Part shown: positions 1 to 7,267 of the stretch, piece after piece
How the letters are laid out: each line of letters starts with the position of its first letter
Position numbering within the stretch: the stretch's first letter is position 1
Source: Alphaproteobacteria bacterium
GTDB taxonomy: Bacteria > Pseudomonadota > Alphaproteobacteria > UBA828
Direction: 5' to 3'
Assembly (NCBI GenBank): GCA_022823305.1
Contig: JAJDXK010000152.1
Coordinates: 1-64,000, forward strand
Length of the DNA: 64,000 nt
The notes under the pieces: generated by a model
The model's input: the letters and a program-made list of their open reading frames with translations, nothing else
What the model was told of the DNA's origin: nothing
Database searches by the model: none
Program-made: the position numbers and the translations under genes

Positions 1-2
1 CC

Positions 3-137
3 TCCGCCTCCGAGGCCTCCATGATGGCGCGCTGCACCGGAAAGACGAACCTCCAGAACGTCGAGCCCGAAGACCTCCGCGCACTCACGATCGCAACCGC
101 AAACGCTACAAACATCCCTCTCGCCGGAACAAGGTAG
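3..137 (+). CDS. Possible 3' end of an upstream gene (partial)
   Basis: An open frame enters from the window edge and stops at TAG 135-137. Its last residues read roughly ARCTGKTNLQNVEPEDLRAL and finish in PLAGTR. The stop lies 17 bases before the LarA-like start, as expected for the preceding gene of the same operon. I do not recognise the family from 44 residues. The frame could also be non-coding, because the codons here (several A-rich Asn/Thr codons) are less GC-biased at third positions than in the neighbouring genes. Confidence 0.4.
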   Translation, partial: SASEASMMARCTGKTNLQNVEPEDLRALTIATANATNIPLAGTR

Positions 138-154
138 GGGGTGGCGGCGCGACC

Positions 155-1441
155 ATGCGCGTGCATCTGAACTACGGCCGGGGCCGGCAGGCGGTCGACC
201 TGCCCGACGCGCTCGACGTCACGGTGATCGCCAAGCAGGCGATGCCGCTGCTCGCCGACCCGGCCTGCGCCATGGCGCAGGCGCTCGCCCGGCCCGAGGG
301 CTGCCCGCCGCTGGCGGAGGAGGCGGCGCGTGCGCGGCGCGCCTGCATCCTCATCTGCGACTTCACGCGCCCGGTGCCGAACGGCGTGATCCTGCCGCCG
401 CTCGTCCGCACCCTGCTGGGTGCCGGGATGGAGCCGGCGCAGATCACGGTGCTGGTCGCGACCGGGCTGCATCGGCCCAACGAGGGCGACGAGCTCGCCG
501 CCCTGGTCGGCGATCCCTGGGTGCTGGAGACGGTGCGCGTCGAGAACCACTTCGCCCGGGCGGACGCCGATCACGTGCTGCTCGGCACCACGGGGCGCGG
601 CACGGTGGTGCGGCTCGACCGGCGCTTCGCGGACGCCGACCTTCGCATCGCGACCGGCCTGGTGGAGCCGCACTTCATGGCCGGCTGGTCGGGCGGGCGC
701 AAGGTGATCGCGCCCGGAGTCGCCCATGCGGAGACCATCACCACCTTCCACAGCGCGCGCTTCATGGAGCATCCCAACTGCACCAACTGCGTGCTGGAAG
801 GCAATCCGCTGCACGAGGAACAGCTGGAGATCATGGCGATGCTGGGCGGCGCGCGGGCCGTCAACAGCGTGATCGACGACGAGCGCCGCATCGCCTTCCT
901 CAACTACGGCGAAGTCGTGGCCAGCCACGCGTCCGCAGTCCGCTTCGCGGAGGGGTACTGCACCGTTTCCGTGGACCGGCGATTCAACACGGTGCTGACC
1001 AGCGCCGCCGGCTATCCCCTGGATGCCACCTACTACCAGACGGTCAAGGGCATGGTGGGGCCGCTGGATATCCTGGCGCCGGGCGGCGATCTCATCGTCG
1101 CATCGGCATGTTCGGAAGGGTTCGGCTCGGCCCACTTCGCCGATGCGCAGCGCCGGCTGGTGGCCGATGGGCCGGATCGCTTCCTTGAGGAGATCAGCGG
1201 CAAGAGCCATGCCGCCATCGACGAGTGGCAGACCGAGATGCAGCTCCGCCCCATGCGGGCGGGCACCGTTCACCTCTTCACCGAGGGGCTGGCGCCGGAG
1301 GAGCGCGCGCTTACCGGCGTCCGCATGACCGAATCGCTCGGCGACGCGGTGACGAAAAGCGCCGCGCGACACGGCGATCCACGGGTCGCCGTGATTCCCG
1401 AAGGCCCCTACGTGGTGCCCGTCCACCGTCCCGCCGCGTAA
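155..1441 (+). CDS. LarA-family (DUF2088) nickel-pincer racemase/epimerase homologue
   Basis: This 428-residue protein matches the full length of the lactate racemase LarA family, which uses a nickel pincer nucleotide tethered to lysine to racemise or epimerise 2-hydroxy acids. The key residues are visible: the DFTRP motif near 69-73, His106 (ATGLHRP), His173 (EPHF), the pincer-attachment Lys183 (GGRK) and His199 (FHS). Their spacing is almost that of Lactobacillus LarA (108/174/184/200). A catalytically competent cytosolic enzyme is therefore likely, but the substrate is unknown because the family is broad. No larB, larC or larE cofactor genes occur in the window, so the cofactor must be made from elsewhere in the genome. 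An AOR gene follows after a 117-base gap on the same strand and is probably cotranscribed. Confidence 0.82.
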   Translation: MRVHLNYGRGRQAVDLPDALDVTVIAKQAMPLLADPACAMAQALARPEGCPPLAEEAARARRACILICDFTRPVPNGVILPPLVRTLLGAGMEPAQITVLVATGLHRPNEGDELAALVGDPWVLETVRVENHFARADADHVLLGTTGRGTVVRLDRRFADADLRIATGLVEPHFMAGWSGGRKVIAPGVAHAETITTFHSARFMEHPNCTNCVLEGNPLHEEQLEIMAMLGGARAVNSVIDDERRIAFLNYGEVVASHASAVRFAEGYCTVSVDRRFNTVLTSAAGYPLDATYYQTVKGMVGPLDILAPGGDLIVASACSEGFGSAHFADAQRRLVADGPDRFLEEISGKSHAAIDEWQTEMQLRPMRAGTVHLFTEGLAPEERALTGVRMTESLGDAVTKSAARHGDPRVAVIPEGPYVVPVHRPAA

Positions 1442-1558
1442 CGCGCGGCCGCGCTCTCTCTCCGCCCGCTCTCTCGGCGAGTCTTGGCGAACAAGGCGCC
1501 GGGAGGTAACGTTCCCGCCGCGGGCCCGGCCCGGCCGATCGACAGAGCGGAGGACGTC

Positions 1559-3394
1559 ATGGGATGGCAAGGCAGACTGTTACGCGTCGACCTCACCGTC
1601 GGCACCTGTGCGGAGGAGGCGCTCAACATGGAGTGGGCGCAGTCCTATCTGGGCAGCAGGGGCCTTGCCACCAAGTACCTCGTCGAGGAGATGGACCCGA
1701 AGGCGGATCCGCTCTCGCCCGACAACAAGCTGATCTTCGCCACCGGTCCGCTGACCGGGACCACGGCGCCCACCGGGGGGCGCTACACGGTGGTGACCAA
1801 GGGGGCGCTGACCAACGCCATCGCCTGCTCCAACTCGGGCGGCTACTTCGGCGGCGAGCTCAAGCTCGCGGGCTGGGACATGGTGATCTGCGAGGGCCGC
1901 TCGCCACACCCCGTCTACCTCTACATCAAGGACGACCGCGCCGAGCTGGTGAACGCTGAAGGCTTCGTCTGGGGCAAGTCGGTGTGGGACACCGAGCCTG
2001 CGATCAAGGCGCGTCACCAGGACGGCGCCATCAAGATCGCCTCCATCGGCCGGGCCGGCGAGACCCTCTGCCGCTACGCCTGCGTCATGAACGACCTCGA
2101 CCGTGCGGCCGGGCGCTCGGGCGTCGGCGCCGTGATGGGGTCCAAGAACCTCAAGGCCATCGCCGTGCGGGGCACGCGGGGCGTGACGGTGGACGACGAT
2201 GCCGCCTTCGCCAGAGCCACCGGCGAGGCGAACGCCGCGCTCCTCGCGAGCCAGACCCGCGCCGACCTCGCGCGCACGGGCACGCTCTCGATGATCGACG
2301 TGACCCAGGCCTTCGGCAGCTTGCCGACCCGCAACAACCAGGACGTGCAGTTCGAGGGCACCGGCAACCTCGGCCCCGACGCGATGACCAAGGTGCGCCG
2401 CTCCGACGGCGCCGCCAACCTGGTCGCGAACCGGGCCTGCTTCGCCTGCACCATCGGCTGCCAGCGGGCCTCCAAGATGGACCCGACGCATTTCGCCGCC
2501 CGGGGCGAGGGCAGGGAGCGCTACAGGAAGGTGAGCGGCGGTCTGGAGTACGAATCGGCCTATTCGCTCGGCCCCATGGTGGGCGTCGACGATATCGAGG
2601 CCGCGACCTTCGCCAACTTCGTCTGCAACGAGGACGGGATGGACCCGATCTCCTTCGGCGCCACCGTCGCCGCCGCCATGGAGCTCTACGAGGAAGGCGC
2701 GATCGGCGATGCCGAGACCGGCGGCGTCGCCTACACCTTCGGCTCGGCCGAGGCGCTCTGCCATGCAGCGGAGCAGGCCGGCACGGGCACCGGCTTCGGC
2801 GAGGATCTCGGGCTCGGCGCCAGGCGGCTCTGCGAGAAGTACGGCCGCCCCGAGCTCGCCATGGTCGCCAAGGGGCAGGAATTCCCGGGCTACGACGGCC
2901 GCTCGATGCAGGGCATGGGCCTCGCCTACGCCACCAGCAACCGCGGCGCCTGCCACCTGCGCGCCGATCCCTACGAGGACGACTTCTCCGGGGGCAAGCT
3001 GGAGGGCAAGGCCAGGATCGTGAAGGACACGCAGGATTCCAACGCGGCCATCGATTCCGTCGGCATCTGCGCCTTCCCGATGATGATCTGGGGCCTCGAC
3101 GAGGTGGCCAGCATGGTCGATGCCGCCTGCGCCGGAACATGGACCGTGGACCGGCTCAACGAGACCGGCGAGCGCATCTGGAACATGGAGCGCCAATTCA
3201 ACCTCGACGCCGGCCTGACCGCGGCCGACGACACGCTGCCCCAGCGCATCCTCAAGGAGGCGGTGAAGAGCGGCTCGGGCAAGGGCAAGGTCTGCGAGCT
3301 CGACACCATGCTGCCGCAGTACTACGACCTGCGCGGCTGGACCGCGGACGGACGGCCCACGGCGGAGACCATGCAGCGCCTCGGTCTCTCATGA
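1559..3394 (+). CDS. Aldehyde:ferredoxin oxidoreductase family tungstopterin enzyme
   Basis: The 611-residue protein is a full-length AOR-family enzyme, which oxidises aldehydes to carboxylic acids with a tungsten bis-pterin cofactor and a 4Fe-4S cluster. The N-terminus MGWQGRLLRVDLT is typical. The hallmark segment GRAGE (164-168) leads into GVGAVMGSKNLKAI (188-201). Cluster cysteines are Cys294, Cys297 and Cys301 (CFACTIGC) plus distal Cys504 (SVGICAF), close to the Pyrococcus positions. I chose ATG 1559 because GCGGAGGAC sits just upstream and the family N-terminus starts there; the frame stays open 25 codons further back to a TTG at 1484. The substrate cannot be deduced. A ferredoxin partner is not encoded nearby. 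Confidence 0.9.
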   Translation: MGWQGRLLRVDLTVGTCAEEALNMEWAQSYLGSRGLATKYLVEEMDPKADPLSPDNKLIFATGPLTGTTAPTGGRYTVVTKGALTNAIACSNSGGYFGGELKLAGWDMVICEGRSPHPVYLYIKDDRAELVNAEGFVWGKSVWDTEPAIKARHQDGAIKIASIGRAGETLCRYACVMNDLDRAAGRSGVGAVMGSKNLKAIAVRGTRGVTVDDDAAFARATGEANAALLASQTRADLARTGTLSMIDVTQAFGSLPTRNNQDVQFEGTGNLGPDAMTKVRRSDGAANLVANRACFACTIGCQRASKMDPTHFAARGEGRERYRKVSGGLEYESAYSLGPMVGVDDIEAATFANFVCNEDGMDPISFGATVAAAMELYEEGAIGDAETGGVAYTFGSAEALCHAAEQAGTGTGFGEDLGLGARRLCEKYGRPELAMVAKGQEFPGYDGRSMQGMGLAYATSNRGACHLRADPYEDDFSGGKLEGKARIVKDTQDSNAAIDSVGICAFPMMIWGLDEVASMVDAACAGTWTVDRLNETGERIWNMERQFNLDAGLTAADDTLPQRILKEAVKSGSGKGKVCELDTMLPQYYDLRGWTADGRPTAETMQRLGLS

Positions 3395-3401
3395 GCCTCA
3401 C

Positions 3402-3647
3402 ATGAAGGTGAGGGTGGAGCTCGTCGCCATCGAGCTCCCGGCATTCGGCGGCGCCAAGAGCCGTGACCTCGACCTCGCGGCGGACGCCAACCTTCAGGAT
3501 GCGATGTCCCAGCTCGGGGCAGACGGCGATCCGGCGATGCTTGCCATGCTGAACGGGGAGGCCGTACCCCGCGACCGGTGGACCGAGACGGCGCTCTCGG
3601 CGGGCGACACGATCAGCCTTTTTCGCCCCTTCAAGGGGGGCTGCTGA
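3402..3647 (+). CDS. MoaD/ThiS-like sulfur carrier protein
   Basis: An 81-residue beta-grasp protein starting seven bases after the AOR stop, so translation is probably coupled. MoaD-type carriers donate sulfur for the pterin dithiolene, and a copy placed beside AOR is a familiar arrangement for tungstopterin synthesis. Visible family features are ELPAFGGAKSRDLDL in the N-terminal half, LNGEAV in the middle, and the C-terminal GDTISLFRPFKGG. The chain ends in Gly-Gly-Cys rather than Gly-Gly. MoaD/ThiS proteins need a free C-terminal glycine for adenylylation by an E1-like enzyme, so the extra Cys would have to be removed or is functional. No moaE or moeB gene is in the window. Confidence 0.78.
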   Translation: MKVRVELVAIELPAFGGAKSRDLDLAADANLQDAMSQLGADGDPAMLAMLNGEAVPRDRWTETALSAGDTISLFRPFKGGC

Positions 3648-3707
3648 CCCGGCGCGCCGCAATTTTCTCAGCCAAATTCTTCGCCTGCCGTCAACGGCCT
3701 GAGACGG

Positions 3708-4193
3708 TCACTTGTCTCCGGAGTCGAGGGTTCTCGCCGCCTCCAGCACCTTCTCCACGTGGCCGGCGACCTTCACCTTGCGCCAGACCCTGGCGACGGT
3801 CCCCTCCGCGTCGATGAGGAAGGTCGCCCGCTCGATGCCCATGTAGGTCTTGCCGTAGTTCTTCTTCTCCACCCAGACGCCGTAGCGCTCGCAGATGTCG
3901 CTCTCGGCATCGGAGACGAGGGTGAAGGGGAGGCCGTACTTCGCCCTGAACCTGTCGTGCTTGGCGGCGCTGTCCTTGGAGACGCCCACGATCTCCACCC
4001 CGGCCGCCGCGAATGCGGGCAGCGCCTCGGTGAACTCCTGGGCCTCCCGCGTGCAGCCGGGGGTGTCGTCGCGCGGGTAGAAGTAGAGGACCACCGCCCT
4101 GCCGCGCAGGCTGTCCAGGCTCAGCGAGCCGCCGTCGTTGGTGGGCGCCGTGAACGAGGGCGCGGTGCTGCCGGCTTCGATCACCGAGGTCAT
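3708..4193 (-). CDS. bcp: BCP/PrxQ-type thioredoxin-dependent peroxiredoxin
   Basis: A 161-residue peroxiredoxin that reduces hydrogen peroxide and organic hydroperoxides in the cytosol. The peroxidatic site DDTPGCTREAQEF carries Cys47. The resolving cysteine usually found five residues later is Gln52, so this is probably a 1-Cys form; the only other cysteine is near residue 101 (SDICERYG). I chose ATG 4193 because AGGAG lies seven bases upstream. An in-frame ATG at 4214 would overlap the end of glnE by eight bases and has no comparable ribosome site. It follows glnE on the same strand, so the two may share a transcript. Confidence 0.9.
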   Translation of the reverse strand: MTSVIEAGSTAPSFTAPTNDGGSLSLDSLRGRAVVLYFYPRDDTPGCTREAQEFTEALPAFAAAGVEIVGVSKDSAAKHDRFRAKYGLPFTLVSDAESDICERYGVWVEKKNYGKTYMGIERATFLIDAEGTVARVWRKVKVAGHVEKVLEAARTLDSGDK

Positions 4194-4206
4194 ATCCGAT
4201 CTCCTC

Positions 4207-7176
4207 TCACTCATGCTTGAGTGCCGCCGCAGGCTCCGCGATCAGGCGGCCATAGGTGGCGCGAACGCGATCCTGAACGGCAATGACCTTCTCCTCAAGC
4301 GCAGCGAAGTTCTCGATCCCCATCGCGCGCGCCAGGGTCTCGCGCACGCCGGGGGTGAAGCGCCCGACATCCCGGTTGGTGCCGACCGTGAGCCTGAGCA
4401 GGCCCTGGAGGCGCTGGAGAAAGGTCACGTTGCCGGCGAGCCCTGCCGCGTCATCGGCGTCGAGCACGCCGGCCTCGCCAAGCCGCCGGAACATCGATCC
4501 GGTCGATTGCACCAGGATCGACGGGTGCTCCGCGGCATGACGCAGCAGGTGGTACTGGGCGATGAATTCGAGGTCGAGCAGGCCGCCGCGCACGTGCTTG
4601 AGACGCCACCTGTTGTCGGTCCCGCGTTCATCCCAGACGCGCTCGCGCATGTCGGCCACGTCGATGAGAAGTGCGTCGGGGTCGCGCGGTGTGCACAGGA
4701 CCTTCCGGATCCCTTCCATCACCGATGCGGAAAGCACCGCGTCGCCCGCCACGGGCCTTGCGCGGGTCAGTGCCATGTGCTCCCAGGTCCAAGCATCCTG
4801 CTCGTGGTAGCGGCGGAAGGCGGCGGCCTCCGTGGCAAGCGGCCCCGCGTCTCCCGAAGGCCGGAGCCGCATGTCGATCTCGTAGAGACGTCCCTCGTTG
4901 GTGAGCGCGCTCACGGCACTCGAGAGACGCTGGCTGAAGCGGGCGTAATAGTGACTCGTCGCGAGGCCCTGGGCGCCGTCGGACACGGCGTCGACTTCGG
5001 CGGAAGCGCCGTAGACGAAGACGACGTCGAGGTCGCTGTCGAAGGTCATTTCGCGGCTGCCGAGCTTGCCCAGACCGAGCACGGCGAAGGTTGCCCCCGG
5101 CACCTGGCCGTGGCGCCGGGCAAATTCCCCCTGCACGCGCGGCAGGAGCCCCGCGATCACCGTGTCGGCGATGTCCGAGAGGGCACCCGACAGCCGGTCG
5201 GCCGCCACGTCTCCGCGCAGGATCTGCATCCCGACCTGGAATTCGCGCTCGTGCTGCCAGCGCCTTACGGCGTCCAGCGTGTCCCGATGGTCGTCCACGG
5301 GGGCAAGCACCCGGTCCAGATCGCCCATCAGGTCGTCCCGCCCCGGCAGACGCCGATGAAGATCGCCGCTGATCAGCCCTTCGAGCAGGTCGGGGCTGCG
5401 GCTCAGGTGCTCGGCGATGCGCGGTGCGCTGCCCAGGATTTCAGCCAGCCGCGCGAGCAGGACTGGATTGTCGTGGAGCAGCAGGAAGGGCTGGACACCG
5501 GACGGCAGCCTGGTGAGGAACTCGTCGAGCTTTCGAAAGGCCGAGTCGGGATCGGCGGTATTGGTCAGCGCGCGCAGCAGGTCCGGCATGAGCTCGGTCA
5601 GAAGCTCGCGAGCGCGCGTGCTGCGGGTGGCCTGGATACGCCCATGATGCCAGCGTCGCACCGTGGCCGAGACGGAAGGAGCATCGACGAAGCCCATTCG
5701 CTGGAGGCTCGTCAGGGTGTCGGGATCGTCCTCGGTGCCGGTGAACACCAGGTTGCCGCCCTCGTCGCCCAATCCCGGCTCGCCCTCGAAAAGCGCGGAA
5801 TAGTGCCTTTCGACGGTGAGCAGATGCCCGACGAGCGCATCGGCGAACGCGGCCTCGCTGGCAAAGCACATCAGGCGGGAGATGGCGGCCTGGCCATCCG
5901 CATCGTCAGGGATACGGCAAGTCGGTTCGCCGGCGATCAACTGCAGGCGTTGCTCGACCCGTCGGAGGAAGCGGTAGGACTCGATGAGCTCATCCACCGC
6001 CTCTCCGCTCGTGCGGCCGGCCGCGGCCAGGGCACGCAGGGCGTCACAGGTGGCGCGCGAACGCAAGGTAGGGTCACGTCCGCCCCAGATGAGTTGTTGC
6101 GTCTGCGCATAGAGTTCGATGTTGCGGATACCGCCCTGGCCGCGCTCGATATCGTGGCCCGGGACATCGAGCCGGTCGTGTCCCGGCTCGGCACTGATCT
6201 GGCGCTTGATCGACTGGATGTCCTGGATGGCCGCAAAATCGAGATACTTGCGCCAGATGAAGGGCTTCAACCGCTCCAGCATGTCGCCGCCCACGGTTGC
6301 GTCGCCGGCCACCGGGCGCGCCTTTATCATCGCGGCACGCTCCCAGTTCTGCCCGTGACTCTCGTAGTATTGCTCGGCGGCCAACGTGGACAGTGCAAGC
6401 GGCGTTCCTCCCGTGTCGGGCCTGAGCCTGAAATCGGTCGGATAGACGCAGCCGTCGTCCCTTCGCTCGCTCAGCAGGGCAGCGAGGTCGCGCACCAGGC
6501 GGTGCAGGGTTTCCGTGGGCTCGCCCCGACCGTGGTAGCGCACGCGTTCGGGGTCGAACAGGACGATGAGGGGAAGCGCGCCCGCGTACGCAAGCTCTCC
6601 CGCGCCGAGCCGCCCGATGCCGAGGATCGTCAGTCCGCACGCCGCCGCGGGTTCATCCTGGTCCGGGAGCGCCAGCACGCCGCGCGCCGCGCTGGCGCGG
6701 AGCAGATGGTCGAGTGCGGCGGCAAGAACTGTGTCCGCGGATCGAGTGAGGGCGCTCGCAACCGTCTCGAGCGGCCAGGCGCCGGCGATGTCGGCGAGCG
6801 CGGTGACGAGCGAGGCCCGTTGCTTGGCTTCGCGCAGCCGGGTGGCAACGGCGCGGCTGCCGCCATCGCGGCGGGCAGCCTCCCCGACTTCGACAAGCGC
6901 ATCCTCGAACGCGGCATCGGGACCCTGCTCGGCCATGATGCGAAGCTGAACGGGGTCGCGGACAAGCGCCTGCGCGAGAGCGGGACAGTTGCCGACCACG
7001 CCGTCGAGGAAGTCGCGAGCGCGCGACTCGCCGACGAGAGCTGCGGCAAACGACTCATCGGTGCCGCCGCGCGTGCTGGCTGCCGCCAGCCATGCTTCCC
7101 TGCCGGCGCGCGCCCGCCCGGCCGAGGCCGGTTCGGGAAGGACCGCTTCGTCATCGAGGAATGGTAGCAGCGACAC
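4207..7176 (-). CDS. glnE: Glutamine synthetase adenylyltransferase GlnE, with degenerate deadenylylase site
   Basis: At 989 residues this has the length of the bifunctional enzyme that attaches AMP to and removes it from glutamine synthetase under PII control. The C-terminal adenylyltransferase half has an intact nucleotidyltransferase signature, GLGKLGSREMTFDSDLDVVF. The N-terminal adenylyl-removing half has the matching segment GIGRLGAGELAYAGALPLIV at about residues 185-204, but the two metal-binding Asp of the expected SDIDL are Ala200 and Pro202. The AMP-removing reaction is therefore probably lost or changed. The start is GTG 7176. The gene is divergent from the AsmA-like gene and followed directly by bcp. 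Confidence 0.95.
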   Translation of the reverse strand: MSLLPFLDDEAVLPEPASAGRARAGREAWLAAASTRGGTDESFAAALVGESRARDFLDGVVGNCPALAQALVRDPVQLRIMAEQGPDAAFEDALVEVGEAARRDGGSRAVATRLREAKQRASLVTALADIAGAWPLETVASALTRSADTVLAAALDHLLRASAARGVLALPDQDEPAAACGLTILGIGRLGAGELAYAGALPLIVLFDPERVRYHGRGEPTETLHRLVRDLAALLSERRDDGCVYPTDFRLRPDTGGTPLALSTLAAEQYYESHGQNWERAAMIKARPVAGDATVGGDMLERLKPFIWRKYLDFAAIQDIQSIKRQISAEPGHDRLDVPGHDIERGQGGIRNIELYAQTQQLIWGGRDPTLRSRATCDALRALAAAGRTSGEAVDELIESYRFLRRVEQRLQLIAGEPTCRIPDDADGQAAISRLMCFASEAAFADALVGHLLTVERHYSALFEGEPGLGDEGGNLVFTGTEDDPDTLTSLQRMGFVDAPSVSATVRRWHHGRIQATRSTRARELLTELMPDLLRALTNTADPDSAFRKLDEFLTRLPSGVQPFLLLHDNPVLLARLAEILGSAPRIAEHLSRSPDLLEGLISGDLHRRLPGRDDLMGDLDRVLAPVDDHRDTLDAVRRWQHEREFQVGMQILRGDVAADRLSGALSDIADTVIAGLLPRVQGEFARRHGQVPGATFAVLGLGKLGSREMTFDSDLDVVFVYGASAEVDAVSDGAQGLATSHYYARFSQRLSSAVSALTNEGRLYEIDMRLRPSGDAGPLATEAAAFRRYHEQDAWTWEHMALTRARPVAGDAVLSASVMEGIRKVLCTPRDPDALLIDVADMRERVWDERGTDNRWRLKHVRGGLLDLEFIAQYHLLRHAAEHPSILVQSTGSMFRRLGEAGVLDADDAAGLAGNVTFLQRLQGLLRLTVGTNRDVGRFTPGVRETLARAMGIENFAALEEKVIAVQDRVRATYGRLIAEPAAALKHE

Positions 7177-7186
7177 CGCGCGCCGA

Positions 7187-7197
7187 TTGTATTACAA
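7187..7197. promoter_or_regulatory. Short palindrome in the glnE/AsmA-like divergent spacer
   Basis: The 91-base divergent spacer contains the 11-base palindrome TTGTATTACAA, ten bases upstream of the glnE GTG. It fits the general TNGTNNNACNA pattern of FadR-type GntR operators. A copy differing in the first base (CTGTATTACAA) occurs at 22826-22836 over the start of the MBL gene. It may be an operator or simply an AT-rich promoter segment. No clear -35/-10 pair was found. Confidence 0.25.
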
Positions 7198-7267
7198 GGA
7201 TTGTCATGGGGAAGAGCTAAAGGGGGCGCAAGGGCGCGGTAGAAGCGGCCGCCTCCGGTTCATCGAC

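Noticed and set aside
4138-7167. A 1009-codon + strand open frame lying opposite glnE
   Set aside because: It is the antisense of an unmistakable GlnE protein. High GC content suppresses stop codons on the opposite strand, and the translated product shows no family motif and is rich in His, Gly and Arg.
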